Part shown: piece after piece, positions 1-8,401 of the stretch
Position numbering within the stretch: the stretch's first letter is position 1
Layout: each line of letters starts with the position of its first letter
Origin: Pseudomonas serboccidentalis
GTDB lineage: Bacteria; Pseudomonadota; Gammaproteobacteria; Pseudomonadales; Pseudomonadaceae
Direction: 5' to 3'
Length of the DNA: 64,000 bases
Assembly (NCBI RefSeq): GCF_028830055.1
Contig: NZ_CP101655.1
Coordinates: 4,045,019-4,109,018 of the forward strand
Notes under the pieces: generated by a model
Told to the model about the DNA's origin: nothing
What the model saw: only the letters and a program-made list of their open reading frames with translations
Database searches by the model: none
Position numbers and translations under genes: made by a program

Positions 1-150
1 GTGTGGCGCGCATTCTACGGAGCGACCCAACCTCTGGCAAGCACTTTTTTAATTAATTTTCTCAGGCCTTCCAAAGGCTTAGAGAAGGGTTGGCCTATGA
101 CCCGGCGAAGACAATAATGCCCCCCTTTGTATAAAGGAGAGACTCACCCC

Positions 151-1071
151 ATGTGGTTCAAAAACCTGCTGATCTATCGCCTGACCCAAGACCTGCCTGT
201 CGATGCCGAGGCGCTGGAAACTGCACTGGCCACCAAACTGGCTCGTCCATGTGCAAGCCAGGAGTTGACCACCTACGGTTTCGTCGCGCCGTTCGGCAAG
301 GGCGAAGATGCTCCACTGGTGCACGTCAGCGGTGATTTCCTGCTGATCGCTGCCCGTAAAGAAGAACGTATTCTGCCGGGCAGCGTCGTGCGCGACGCGG
401 TCAAGGAAAAGGTCGAAGAGATCGAAGCCGAGCAGATGCGCAAGGTCTATAAAAAGGAACGCGATCAGATCAAGGATGAAATCATCCAGGCTTTCCTGCC
501 GCGCGCCTTTATCCGCCGCTCGTCGACCTTCGCCGCCATCGCGCCGAAACAGGGCCTGATCCTGGTCAACTCGGCCAGCCCGAAACGCGCCGAAGACCTG
601 CTTTCCACAATGCGTGAAGTGCTCGGCACCCTGCCCGTCCGCCCGCTGACCGTGAAAACCGCACCGACCGCCGTGATGACCGAGTGGGTCACCACCCAGC
701 AAGCCGCCCCGGACTTCTTTGTTCTGGACGAGTGCGAGCTGCGCGACACCCACGAAGACGGCGGCATCGTGCGCTGCAAGCGTCAGGATCTGACCAGCGA
801 AGAAATCCAGCTGCACCTGAGCACCGGCAAAGTCGTGACTCAGCTGTCGCTGGCCTGGCAGGACAAGCTGTCGTTCATGCTCGATGACAAGATGACCGTC
901 AAACGCCTGAAGTTCGAAGACCTGCTGCAGGATCAGGCCGAACAGGACGGTGGCGACGAAGCCCTCGGTCAACTGGACGCCAGCTTCACCCTGATGATGC
1001 TGACTTTCGGCGACTTCTTGCCGGCGCTGGTTGAAGCGCTGGGTGGCGAAGAGACGCCGCAGGGGATCTAA
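151..1071 (+). CDS. rdgC: Recombination-associated protein RdgC
   Basis: RdgC is a nucleoid-associated protein that forms a ring around double-stranded DNA and restrains RecA-driven strand exchange (family knowledge). The 306-residue product starts [11 protein letters not shown], has a charged Lys/Glu-rich helix at about residues 90-115, then [10 protein letters not shown], all recognisable family blocks, and has the usual length of about 300. I chose the ATG at 151 because GGAGA lies about ten bases upstream; the in-frame codon at 127 would place the ribosome site inside the gene. It is followed by an inverted repeat pair and a transporter on the same strand, with no sign of an operon. Confidence 0.96.
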   Translation: MWFKNLLIYRLTQDLPVDAEALETALATKLARPCASQELTTYGFVAPFGKGEDAPLVHVSGDFLLIAARKEERILPGSVVRDAVKEKVEEIEAEQMRKVYKKERDQIKDEIIQAFLPRAFIRRSSTFAAIAPKQGLILVNSASPKRAEDLLSTMREVLGTLPVRPLTVKTAPTAVMTEWVTTQQAAPDFFVLDECELRDTHEDGGIVRCKRQDLTSEEIQLHLSTGKVVTQLSLAWQDKLSFMLDDKMTVKRLKFEDLLQDQAEQDGGDEALGQLDASFTLMMLTFGDFLPALVEALGGEETPQGI

Positions 1072-1090
1072 ATACCTGTGATGTACAAAA

Positions 1091-1180
1091 TGTAGGAGTG
1101 AGCCTGCTCGCGATGAGGAACTGACATTCAACGCAAATATTGACTGAACAACCGCTATCGCGAGCAGGCTCACTCCTACA
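1091..1180. repeat. REP-like inverted pair, type A
   Basis: Two copies of a short repeat face each other. The left copy reads TGTAGGAGTGAGCCTGCTCG and continues CGATGAGG; the right copy is its reverse complement, ending at 1180. About 35 bases separate them, so the transcript can form a long hairpin. The same unit recurs at seven other loci in the window. It lies between two genes on the same strand. Confidence 0.9.
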
Positions 1181-1221
1181 GTTGTTTTGTAGTGTTCATT
1201 ATTAATAACAAGGAACAAGCC

Positions 1222-2187
1222 ATGCGCGCACTGGCTGCACTCAGCCGCTTTGTCGGCAACACCTTCGCTTACTGGGTTCTGATATTCGCCGTGATCGCGT
1301 TCCTGCAGCCGACATGGTTCCTGGGACTCAAAAGCGCCATCGTGCCGTTGCTGGGCCTGGTGATGTTCGGCATGGGCCTGACCCTCAAACTCGACGACTT
1401 CGCTGCCGTTGCCCGCCATCCGTGGCGTGTGGCGCTGGGCGTGGTTGCGCATTTCGTGATCATGCCCGGCGTGGCGTGGTTGCTCTGCCAGATCTTTCAC
1501 CTGCCGCCGGAAATCGCCGTCGGGGTGATTCTGGTCGGTTGCTGCCCAAGCGGCACGTCTTCCAACGTGATGACCTGGCTGGCCCGCGGTGATCTGGCGC
1601 TGTCGGTGGCGATCGCTGCCGTGACCACCCTGCTCGCTCCGCTGCTGACCCCCGCGCTGATCTGGCTGCTGGCTTCGGCGTGGTTGCCGGTGTCGTTCAT
1701 GGAGTTGTTCTGGTCGATCCTGCAAGTGGTATTGCTGCCAATCGTGCTCGGCGTGGTTGCGCAACGGTTGCTCGGCGACAAGGTGCGCCACGCGGTGGAG
1801 GTGTTGCCGCTGGTGTCGGTGGTCAGCATCGTGATCATCGTTACCGCCGTGGTGGCCGCCAGTCAGGCGAAGATCGCCGAGTCCGGGCTGCTGATCATGG
1901 CGGTGGTGATGCTGCACAACAGCTTCGGCTACTTGCTGGGTTACTTCACCGGGCGCCTGTTCAAGTTGCCGTTGGCGCAGCGCAAGTCACTGGCACTGGA
2001 AGTCGGCATGCAGAATTCGGGATTGGGCGCGGCGCTGGCGAGTGCGCACTTCTCGCCGTTGGCGGCGGTGCCGAGCGCGTTGTTCAGCGTCTGGCACAAC
2101 ATTTCCGGGGCGCTGCTTTCGACCTACTTCCGACGCATGAGCGAGAAAGAAGACCGTGAGGCACTGGCGCAGCAGCCAGCCGACTGA
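1222..2187 (+). CDS. Bile acid:sodium symporter (BASS) family transporter
   Basis: A 321-residue integral membrane protein with about ten hydrophobic segments, of the BASS family, which carries organic anions with sodium in the inner membrane. The signature GCCPSGTSSNVMTWLARGD sits near residues 118-136 and matches the family's GCCPGGTxSN region that lines the sodium site. The ATG at 1222 is preceded by AAGGAA; an in-frame codon at 1192 is less likely since it lies inside the repeat-flanking AT-rich leader. The substrate cannot be told from sequence; bacterial homologues include pantothenate and other organic acid carriers. It stands alone between a repeat pair and the guanidine riboswitch. 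Confidence 0.9.
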   Translation: MRALAALSRFVGNTFAYWVLIFAVIAFLQPTWFLGLKSAIVPLLGLVMFGMGLTLKLDDFAAVARHPWRVALGVVAHFVIMPGVAWLLCQIFHLPPEIAVGVILVGCCPSGTSSNVMTWLARGDLALSVAIAAVTTLLAPLLTPALIWLLASAWLPVSFMELFWSILQVVLLPIVLGVVAQRLLGDKVRHAVEVLPLVSVVSIVIIVTAVVAASQAKIAESGLLIMAVVMLHNSFGYLLGYFTGRLFKLPLAQRKSLALEVGMQNSGLGAALASAHFSPLAAVPSALFSVWHNISGALLSTYFRRMSEKEDREALAQQPAD

Positions 2188-2245
2188 TTTCGAAACTTGA
2201 TCCTCAGGTTGATGTTGGGCAACATCTTGCCGGCAACCACACTAC

Positions 2246-2310
2246 GCGGGGACGACCCTGCGGCTCGATCGAGTACTTAATCTGGGGACGACCCCGTCAA
2301 TCGATGGAGG
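2246..2310 (+). promoter_or_regulatory. Guanidine-II (mini-ykkC) riboswitch
   Basis: Two small hairpins with identical ACGA tetraloops lie just ahead of the SMR exporter gene. The first is GCGGGG-ACGA-CCCTGC at 2246-2261 and the second is GGGG-ACGA-CCCC at 2284-2295, with a 22-base linker. Two GC-rich stems capped by ACGR loops are the defining pattern of mini-ykkC RNA, a guanidinium sensor that typically controls SMR exporters and urea carboxylases. The ribosome site ATGGAGG starts about eight bases after the second hairpin, which fits control of translation initiation. Confidence 0.9.
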
Positions 2311-2316
2311 TCTCTC

Positions 2317-2631
2317 ATGTCCTGGATCATTCTGTTTTTCGCCGGCCTGTTCGAAGTCGGCTGGGCCGTCGGCCTGAAATACACCGACGGCTTCACCCGC
2401 CCCCTCCCCACCGTATTGACCGTTGCGGCCATGGCCATCAGCCTTGGCCTGCTGGGTTTGGCAATGAAGGAATTGCCGCTGGGCACGGCCTACGCGATCT
2501 GGACCGGGGTCGGTGCCGTGGGCACGGTGATTGCCGGGATCATTCTGTTTGGCGAGTCGATGGCGTTGATCCGGCTGGCCAGTGTGGCATTGATCATCAC
2601 TGGTTTGATTGGCCTCAAAATTAGCACCTAG
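2317..2631 (+). CDS. gdx: SMR-family guanidinium exporter Gdx (SugE)
   Basis: A 104-residue small multidrug resistance protein with four predicted membrane helices. Glu13 in FAGLFEVGW is the universal proton and substrate binding residue, and the [16 protein letters not shown] block (about residues 55-70) is the SMR signature in the form seen in the SugE/Gdx subtype. Gdx proteins form antiparallel dimers in the inner membrane and exchange guanidinium for protons. The guanidine-II riboswitch directly upstream strongly supports guanidinium as the natural substrate rather than quaternary ammonium compounds. The start has GGAGG six bases upstream. The gene is convergent with the acyltransferase gene across a repeat pair. 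Confidence 0.95.
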   Translation: MSWIILFFAGLFEVGWAVGLKYTDGFTRPLPTVLTVAAMAISLGLLGLAMKELPLGTAYAIWTGVGAVGTVIAGIILFGESMALIRLASVALIITGLIGLKIST

Positions 2632-2641
2632 GCCTCTACCG

Positions 2642-2712
2642 CTATCGCGAGCAGGCTCACTCCTACACAGGGACGCATTTCAAATGTAGGTGTGAGCCTG
2701 CTCGCGATGAGG
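2642..2712. repeat. REP-like inverted pair, type A
   Basis: Facing copies CGCGAGCAGGCTCACTCC and TGTGAGCCTGCTCGCG are separated by about 20 bases. The pair fills most of the gap between the convergent gdx and acyltransferase genes, starting about ten bases after the gdx stop, where it could act as a two-way transcript end. Confidence 0.9.
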
Positions 2713-2728
2713 TCAGATCAGCTGGCAA

Positions 2729-4603
2729 CTATCGAACGCCGCCGCGCAATTCGCCCACCAAGCCCTGCAACTTCGCTGGCTCCGCCGCTTCAACCGCTAC
2801 CGCCGAACCCGCCACCAATGTCACCCGCGACCACAACCGCTTGAACAGGCCCTTGTTCGGATCGCGACTGAAGAAACTCCCCCACAACCCTTGCAGTGCC
2901 AGCGGAATCACCGGCACCGGTGTCTCCTCGAGAATCCGCGTCAGCCCACCCTTGAACTCATTGATCTCGCCGTCGGTGGTCAGCTTGCCTTCCGGGAAGA
3001 TGCACACCAGCTCACCGTCCTTCAGGTACTGGGCAATCCGGGTGAAGGCCCTTTCGTAGATCTGGATGTCTTCGTTGCGCCCGGCAATCGGAATCGTCCC
3101 CGCCGTGCGGAAGATAAAGTTCAACACCGGCAAGTTGTAGATCTTGTAGTACATGACAAAGCGAATCGGCCGACGCACCGCGCCACCAATCAGCAGCGCA
3201 TCGACGAACGACACATGGTTGCACACCAGCAACGCCGCGCCCTCGTCCGGGATCGTGTCGAGGTTGCGATGCTCGACGCGGTACATGGAATGGCTGAGCA
3301 GCCAGATCATGAAACGCATGCTGAACTCGGGGACGATCTTGAAGATATAGGCGTTGACGCCGATGTTCAGCAGCGAGACCACCAGGAACAACTGCGGAAT
3401 CGACAGCTTGACCACACTCAGCAGCACAATCGAAACGATCGCCGACACCACCATGAACAGTGCGTTGAGTATGTTGTTGGCGGCAATCACTCGCGCCCGC
3501 TCGTTTTCGGCGGTGCGCGACTGGATCAAGGCGTACAGCGGCACAATATAGAAGCCGCCAAAAATGCCGAGGCCGAGAATGTCGACCAACACCGCCCAGG
3601 TATGCACGAAGCCCAACACTTCAATCCAGCTGTGGCCGACGACACTTTCCGGGATACCGCCGGAGTGCCACCAGAGCAACAGGCCGAACACGGTCAGACC
3701 GAACGAGCCAAACGGCACCAGACCGATCTCGACCTTGCGCCCGGAAAGCTTCTCGCAAAGCATCGAGCCCAGCGCAATGCCGACCGAGAACACGGTGAGA
3801 ATCAGGGTGACCACGGTTTCATCGCCGTGCATCCATTCCTTGGCGTATGCCGGGATCTGCGTCAGGTAAATCGCCCCGACAAACCAGAACCACGAGTTGC
3901 CGACAATCGAGCGCGACACCGCGGGCGTCTGGCCCAGACCGAGTTTGAGGGTGGCCCAGGACTGGCTGAAGATGTTCCAGTTCAGGCGCATTTCCGGCGA
4001 CGCGGCAGCAGCGCGCGGAATGCTGCGACTGGCGAGGTAACCCAGCACGGCAATGCCGACAATCGCAGTCGACACCAGTGGCGCGTAATGGGTCGAGGAC
4101 ATGATGACCCCGGCGCCGATGGTCCCGGCGAGGATCGCCAGGAAGGTGCCCATCTCCACCAGACCGTTACCGCCGACCAGCTCATCCTCGCGCAACGCTT
4201 GCGGCAGGATCGAGTACTTCACCGGTCCGAACAGCGCCGAGTGGGTGCCCATGGCGAACAGCGCCACCAGCATCAGCGACAGGTGATCGAAGAGAAACCC
4301 GATCGATCCTACGGCCATGATCGCGATTTCTGCGAGTTTGATCAGACGGATCAGCGCGTCCTTGGCGAATTTTTCCCCGAACTGCCCGGCCAGCGCCGAA
4401 AACAGAAAGAACGGCAGGATAAACAGCAGCGCACACAGGTTGACCCAGATCGAACGGTCACCCTCGATGGTCAGCCGATAGAGAATGGCGAGAATCAGCG
4501 ATTGCTTGAACACGTTGTCGTTGAAGGCGCCCAGCGACTGCGTGATGAAAAACGGCAGGAAGCGCCGGGTGCGAAGCAGGTTGAACTGTGAGGGGTGACT
4601 CAT
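2729..4603 (-). CDS. MFS transporter fused to a PlsC-type acyltransferase
   Basis: A 624-residue two-part inner-membrane protein. Residues 1 to about 420 form a major facilitator domain with about twelve helices, opening with FFITQSLGAFNDNVFKQ as in the lysophospholipid flippase LplT. Residues about 440-624 form a 1-acylglycerol-phosphate acyltransferase domain with the HX4D box NHVSFVD (His463, Asp468) and FPEGKLTTDGE plus EFKGG. This suggests uptake and re-acylation of lysophospholipids in one chain, like LplT plus the acyltransferase part of Aas, but no acyl-ACP synthetase domain is present. I start at the ATG at 4603; an in-frame GTG at 4681 lies upstream within the preceding inverted repeat. 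Function is inferred from domains. Confidence 0.88.
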   Translation of the reverse strand: MSHPSQFNLLRTRRFLPFFITQSLGAFNDNVFKQSLILAILYRLTIEGDRSIWVNLCALLFILPFFLFSALAGQFGEKFAKDALIRLIKLAEIAIMAVGSIGFLFDHLSLMLVALFAMGTHSALFGPVKYSILPQALREDELVGGNGLVEMGTFLAILAGTIGAGVIMSSTHYAPLVSTAIVGIAVLGYLASRSIPRAAAASPEMRLNWNIFSQSWATLKLGLGQTPAVSRSIVGNSWFWFVGAIYLTQIPAYAKEWMHGDETVVTLILTVFSVGIALGSMLCEKLSGRKVEIGLVPFGSFGLTVFGLLLWWHSGGIPESVVGHSWIEVLGFVHTWAVLVDILGLGIFGGFYIVPLYALIQSRTAENERARVIAANNILNALFMVVSAIVSIVLLSVVKLSIPQLFLVVSLLNIGVNAYIFKIVPEFSMRFMIWLLSHSMYRVEHRNLDTIPDEGAALLVCNHVSFVDALLIGGAVRRPIRFVMYYKIYNLPVLNFIFRTAGTIPIAGRNEDIQIYERAFTRIAQYLKDGELVCIFPEGKLTTDGEINEFKGGLTRILEETPVPVIPLALQGLWGSFFSRDPNKGLFKRLWSRVTLVAGSAVAVEAAEPAKLQGLVGELRGGVR

Positions 4604-4633
4604 CTTCCGTGTTTCCCTGAGGTCGGTAGAGAA

Positions 4634-4678
4634 TGGCCTGGATCTGAATATTGGAATCCCGATCCACGATCCAGGCCA
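4634..4678. repeat. Inverted repeat upstream of the MFS-acyltransferase gene
   Basis: Perfect 11-base arms TGGCCTGGATC (4634-4644) and GATCCAGGCCA (4668-4678) surround a 23-base loop. It sits in the 97-base gap between the TDT transporter stop and the acyltransferase start, both on the minus strand. It could be an mRNA stem-loop or an operator; no run of T follows, so a simple terminator is unlikely. Confidence 0.7.
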
Positions 4679-4700
4679 CACATTACCTAAACTTTTCAGG

Positions 4701-5852
4701 TTATTTCTTCAATCCTGCAATACACGGCGAAACAAACAGCTCACCGCGCCACGCGCCTTGCAGGGTGCGTTTACCGACGATCAGCCACATCACCGCCAGC
4801 AAGGTCACCAGCACGCAGCCCACCACACTGAAAAACCCGAGGTTCAGCGTGCTGGCGAGCTTGAGGGTCGCCAGCGAATACACGCCCAGCGGGAAGGTGA
4901 ACCCCCACCAGCCGAGGTTGAACGGGATGCCGTCACGCAGGTAGCGAGCGGTGATCAGCAGCGCCATCAACATCCACCACAAGCCAAAGCCCCACAGGGT
5001 GATGCCGGCGACCAGCCCAAGGCCCGCAGCGATTTCACCGATGCCCGGCAGACCGTTGGCGGCGAAGATTGCCGGCGCATCGCTGCCCAACAGCAACATG
5101 CCCAACGCGCCGGTGCCGATCGGGCCGAGAGCCAGCCAGCTCGAAGCGGCCATGTTTTCGTGAGGCAGTTTGTGCAAGGCCATACGCAGCAACAGGATGG
5201 TCAGGATGCTGAACGCCACGGGCAGGGAAAATGCCCAGAGCACGTAGCTGGTGGCCAGCACCACCAGTTGCGCGTGAGCATCGGCCAGATGCGGTGCGAG
5301 CAAGCCACCGCTGGCCGCCGCCACTTCTGCCGCGACCACCGGCAACAGCCAGACGGCGGTCATCTGGTCGATGCTGTGTTCCTGGCGGGTAAACATCATG
5401 TAGGGGATCAACACGCCGCAGGCCAGTGACATCGCCACGTCGAGCCACCACAACACTTGCGCGAGATGGATCACGCCCTCGCCCCAGCGTGGCAGGCCGA
5501 ACAGCAGGAAGCCGTTGATGATGGTCGCCAGGCCCATGGGAATGGTGCCGAAGAACATCGACACAGTGGAATGGCCGAAGATCCGCCGCGCCTCATCGAA
5601 GAACAGCACCCAGCGCGCGGCATAAGCGAATGTAAACAAGGTGAACAACAGAATGTTGAACAGCCACAACCCTTCGGCCACCGCGTGCAGCCCGGGAATC
5701 GCCACCGGCAGTTGCGCCAGCGCCAGCGCCAGCACGCCAGTGCCCATGGTCGCGGCGAACCAGTTCGGGGTGAATTGACGGATCACTTCACGCGGATGCT
5801 GAAGCTGGCTGAACGGCTTGATGCCGGGTTTGGTGCTGTTGGGGCAAGTCAT
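4701..5852 (-). CDS. TDT (TehA/SLAC1-like) family transporter
   Basis: A 383-residue membrane protein with about ten hydrophobic helices, belonging to the tellurite-resistance/dicarboxylate transporter family that includes TehA, yeast Mae1 and Ssu1. The opening FTPNWFAATMGTGVLALAL (near residues 28-46) and the later FNLGWWGFTFPLGVY are typical family blocks. Family members pass malate, sulfite or other small anions; the substrate here is not known. Two adjacent ATG codons are possible; I prefer the one at 5852 because AGGAG is then six bases away, while it is only three from the ATG at 5855. No regulator gene sits beside it. Confidence 0.88.
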   Translation of the reverse strand: MTCPNSTKPGIKPFSQLQHPREVIRQFTPNWFAATMGTGVLALALAQLPVAIPGLHAVAEGLWLFNILLFTLFTFAYAARWVLFFDEARRIFGHSTVSMFFGTIPMGLATIINGFLLFGLPRWGEGVIHLAQVLWWLDVAMSLACGVLIPYMMFTRQEHSIDQMTAVWLLPVVAAEVAAASGGLLAPHLADAHAQLVVLATSYVLWAFSLPVAFSILTILLLRMALHKLPHENMAASSWLALGPIGTGALGMLLLGSDAPAIFAANGLPGIGEIAAGLGLVAGITLWGFGLWWMLMALLITARYLRDGIPFNLGWWGFTFPLGVYSLATLKLASTLNLGFFSVVGCVLVTLLAVMWLIVGKRTLQGAWRGELFVSPCIAGLKK

Positions 5853-5957
5853 CATGAACTCCTGTCCTCAGGTGAGGTTGAGTCCATGGTAGAACCGAAT
5901 CGAATATCTATATAACGGGTAATTTCTCTAACTGTTATCTACTTTACAGATAAGCAG

Positions 5958-6269
5958 TCAAACACTGCCTTCGCTTTCTATCACCAGGATCCGCGCCGCC
6001 CCTTGCGGATGCGCCACGTGTTCGGTGCCGACCGAGGCGTAGAAGATGTCGCCGACCTCAAGCAGCACCTGCTTTTCCTCACCCTGTTCGCGATAGCGCA
6101 TCTGCACCTGACCGTCGAGCACCACGAACACTTCCTCGCCATCGTTGACGTGCCATTTATACGGCTGGTCGGTCCAGTGCAGGCGCGTGGTGATGCCGTT
6201 CATGTTGGCGATGTCCAGCGCGCCCCAGGCGCGCTCGGCGGTGAACGACTTGCTGCGGATAATCTTCAT
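5958..6269 (-). CDS. Single-domain cupin protein
   Basis: A 103-residue protein with one small beta-barrel cupin fold. Motif 1 is recognisable in WHVNDGEEVFVVLDGQ (near residues 39-54) and motif 2 in GDIFYASVGTEHVAHPQG (about residues 76-93), giving His and Glu residues able to hold a metal. No enzyme activity can be assigned; similar small cupins are annotated only by fold. It is 52 bases downstream of the MFS gene on the same strand, so co-transcription is possible. A weak stem (TTATCT/AGATAA, 5935-5953) follows its stop. Confidence 0.85.
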   Translation of the reverse strand: MKIIRSKSFTAERAWGALDIANMNGITTRLHWTDQPYKWHVNDGEEVFVVLDGQVQMRYREQGEEKQVLLEVGDIFYASVGTEHVAHPQGAARILVIESEGSV

Positions 6270-6321
6270 GTGTCGATCCGTGAAAATACAGGGCCGGCCA
6301 AGGCTAACCCAAACCGCGTGC

Positions 6322-7509
6322 TTATGGCGCGCGGCAAACCTTGGCCGCGGGTGAACGCAGACTGAGCAACAGCGCGCCGACGGCCAGCACGATCAAAGCA
6401 ATGCCGTAACCATCGGTGGTCGCCAGCAGGCCAAACGTGCGGGTCAAATGCCCGGCCAACAACGCCGGCAGACAGAACGCCAGATAACTCAGCGCGTAAT
6501 ACGCCGACATCAACCCGGCTCGTTCATGGGGCAAAGCCAACGGCACCAGGCTGCGCACCGCGCCCAAAAAACCCGAGCCAAAGCCACAACCGGCGACCAG
6601 GGTGCCGAGGAAAAACAGCGGCAGACTGGCGCTGTGCACGCCGAGCAGAATCAGCAGCAACCCGGCGGGCAGCAGACTGGCACCGATTTGCAGGGCCTTG
6701 CTGGCGGGACGATTGCGCAAGGTGAAGATCATCAGCGCGCCTGTCACGGTCAACGCCGAAACGGTCGCACCGCCGATCAGATTCGACGTCGAACCCGTGG
6801 CGGTGCGCACCAGCGACGGCGCCAGCGAGGCGTAAAAGCCGCCAAGGGCCCAGGTCGCGGTGTTCAACGGCAGCACGCGCCACAGGGTCGAACGCGCCTG
6901 GACCGGCACATGCAGGGTCGGCCGCAACGAAGCCCAGGCTCCGGCCTGCGAGGTGACGCTTTCGGGCAGGCGCCAGACGTACACCGCCTGCAACGCAAAC
7001 AGCGCGAGCAGCAGCCAGTAAGTCAGTTGCAACGGCGCCGGGGCGAACTCGGCCAGCAAACCGCAACCCATGCTGCCCAGCGCCATGCCGAGCAACGGTG
7101 CAACACTGTTGATCAATGGCCCTTGCTGGCGGTCGGTGTCGAGCAGCGTCGCACTCAAAACGGCGGTGGCCATGCCGGTGGCGAAACCTTGCAGCACCCG
7201 CGCGCTGATCAGCCAGGCGACACTGTCGGCGCAGATAAACAGCAGCATCGCCAGCGCATTGAGCAGCACCGCGGTAAAAATCACCGGTTTACGCCCAAGA
7301 TGGTCGGACAGCGATCCGACCGTCAACAGGGCTGCCAGCAGACTCAGGGCATACACGCCGAAAATCAGGGTCAGCACCGCTGCCGAAAAGTGCAGTTGAT
7401 CCTGATACAGGTGATAGAGCGGGGTCGGCGCTGTGGAAGCGGCGAGAAAACTCAGTAAGGTGATCGCCAGAAAAATCAGGCTGCCACGGTTGGACGCAAG
7501 GCTGGTCAT
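6322..7509 (-). CDS. MFS efflux-type transporter
   Basis: A 395-residue major facilitator protein with about twelve helices. The motif-A loop between helices 2 and 3 reads SLSDHLGRKPVI, and the antiporter-type motif after helix 5 is partly visible. Such 12-helix carriers with a divergent TetR gene are usually drug or metabolite exporters, but the substrate is unknown. The ATG at 7509 is used because GGAGTG precedes it by about six bases; the in-frame codon at 7524 is inside the operator palindrome. Transcription starts within the short intergenic region shared with the tetR gene, so repression by that protein is likely. Confidence 0.9.
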   Translation of the reverse strand: MTSLASNRGSLIFLAITLLSFLAASTAPTPLYHLYQDQLHFSAAVLTLIFGVYALSLLAALLTVGSLSDHLGRKPVIFTAVLLNALAMLLFICADSVAWLISARVLQGFATGMATAVLSATLLDTDRQQGPLINSVAPLLGMALGSMGCGLLAEFAPAPLQLTYWLLLALFALQAVYVWRLPESVTSQAGAWASLRPTLHVPVQARSTLWRVLPLNTATWALGGFYASLAPSLVRTATGSTSNLIGGATVSALTVTGALMIFTLRNRPASKALQIGASLLPAGLLLILLGVHSASLPLFFLGTLVAGCGFGSGFLGAVRSLVPLALPHERAGLMSAYYALSYLAFCLPALLAGHLTRTFGLLATTDGYGIALIVLAVGALLLSLRSPAAKVCRAP

Positions 7510-7511
7510 GG

Positions 7512-7554
7512 GCACACTCCGCAAAAGCTAATTTTTTGCTTTTGCGGAGTGTGC
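7512..7554. promoter_or_regulatory. Long palindrome, probable TetR operator
   Basis: Perfect 17-base arms GCACACTCCGCAAAAGC and its complement flank a 9-base AT spacer (7529-7537). It lies between the divergent MFS and TetR genes, against the MFS ribosome site. The position and symmetry suggest the binding site of the neighbouring TetR protein; the arms are longer than most TetR operators, so two dimers may bind. Confidence 0.75.
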
Positions 7555-7600
7555 ACTTGGCTTTGGCTTAAAGCAAATTCTTTGTGTTAAGGTCTGACGC

Positions 7601-8143
7601 ATGGCTATTAAAGAAGGTTTACGCCCCGGCGGCCGCAGTGCCCGGGTGCAAGAGTCGATTCATTCGGCAGTCCGCGCACTTCTGCAAGAACAGGAGCGCT
7701 CGACCGTGACCGTGCCGCAAATCGCCGCACGCGCCGGGGTGACGCCGTCGACGATCTATCGACGCTGGGGTGATCTGGCGGCGTTGCTGGCGGACGTCGC
7801 CCTCGCCCGTATGCGCCCGGACAGCGAACCGGCCGTGACCGGTGACCTGCGCGGTGACATCCGCGCCTGGGCCGAGCAGTATCTCGACGAGATGAGCTCC
7901 GAACCCGGGCGCCACATGATGCGCGACGTGCAGGCCAGCGCCACGCCGGGGTATTGCGTGATGATCCTCGGCGCGCAGTTGCAGACCATCATTGACCGCC
8001 ACCCGGATGAAGCGGCGCCGAGCGTTGATCGGTTGATCAATCTGGTGGTGGCGCCGGTGGTGTTCCGGATTCTGTTTTCGGCGGCGGCGCTGGAGGTTGA
8101 AGAGTTGCATCGGCTGATTGATATCGCACTGCAACAGGGCTGA
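7601..8143 (+). CDS. TetR/AcrR family transcriptional regulator
   Basis: A 180-residue repressor-type protein. The N-terminal helix-turn-helix is at about residues 30-62 (VTVPQIAARAGVTPSTIYRRWGD, read in two parts: VTVPQIAARAG then VTPSTIYRRWGD), and the C-terminal ligand and dimer domain follows. The start has AAGG eight bases upstream. It is divergent from the MFS gene, with a long palindrome between them, a standard layout for local control of an efflux pump. The inducing ligand is not known. Confidence 0.9.
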   Translation: MAIKEGLRPGGRSARVQESIHSAVRALLQEQERSTVTVPQIAARAGVTPSTIYRRWGDLAALLADVALARMRPDSEPAVTGDLRGDIRAWAEQYLDEMSSEPGRHMMRDVQASATPGYCVMILGAQLQTIIDRHPDEAAPSVDRLINLVVAPVVFRILFSAAALEVEELHRLIDIALQQG

Positions 8144-8155
8144 CGCCGCCCCCCA

Positions 8156-8242
8156 TGTAGGAGCTGCGGCACGCTGCGATCTTTTGATCTTGATTGCAAA
8201 GATCAAAAGATCGCAGCCTCGTTTCACTCGACAGCTCCTACA
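8156..8242. repeat. Inverted repeat pair, type B
   Basis: A second repeat family: TGTAGGAGCTGCGGCACGCT then GCGATCTTTTGATC, followed by its imperfect reverse complement ending ACAGCTCCTACA. The inner GATCTTTTGATC halves give a long stem. It lies in the 258-base gap between the tetR and kinase genes, in which I recognise nothing else except the kinase ribosome site. Confidence 0.85.
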
Positions 8243-8401
8243 GGTTTTTGTATTCGGCAACGTCCCGCAAAAACCACCCGATTTCATCACTGCGACACCC
8301 CGCCACGCCGCGACCTTGGTCGACACTGACTAACCGCCGCACTCATGCGAGACTGTCCGCCCGGGCAGGACTGCCGGGGAGTCTTCTGTCGGGAGTGTTG
8401 C

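Noticed and set aside
8156..8242. Dispersed repeats considered as a CRISPR array
   Set aside because: Copies occur as single inverted pairs far apart, not as evenly spaced direct repeats with unique spacers, and no cas genes are present.
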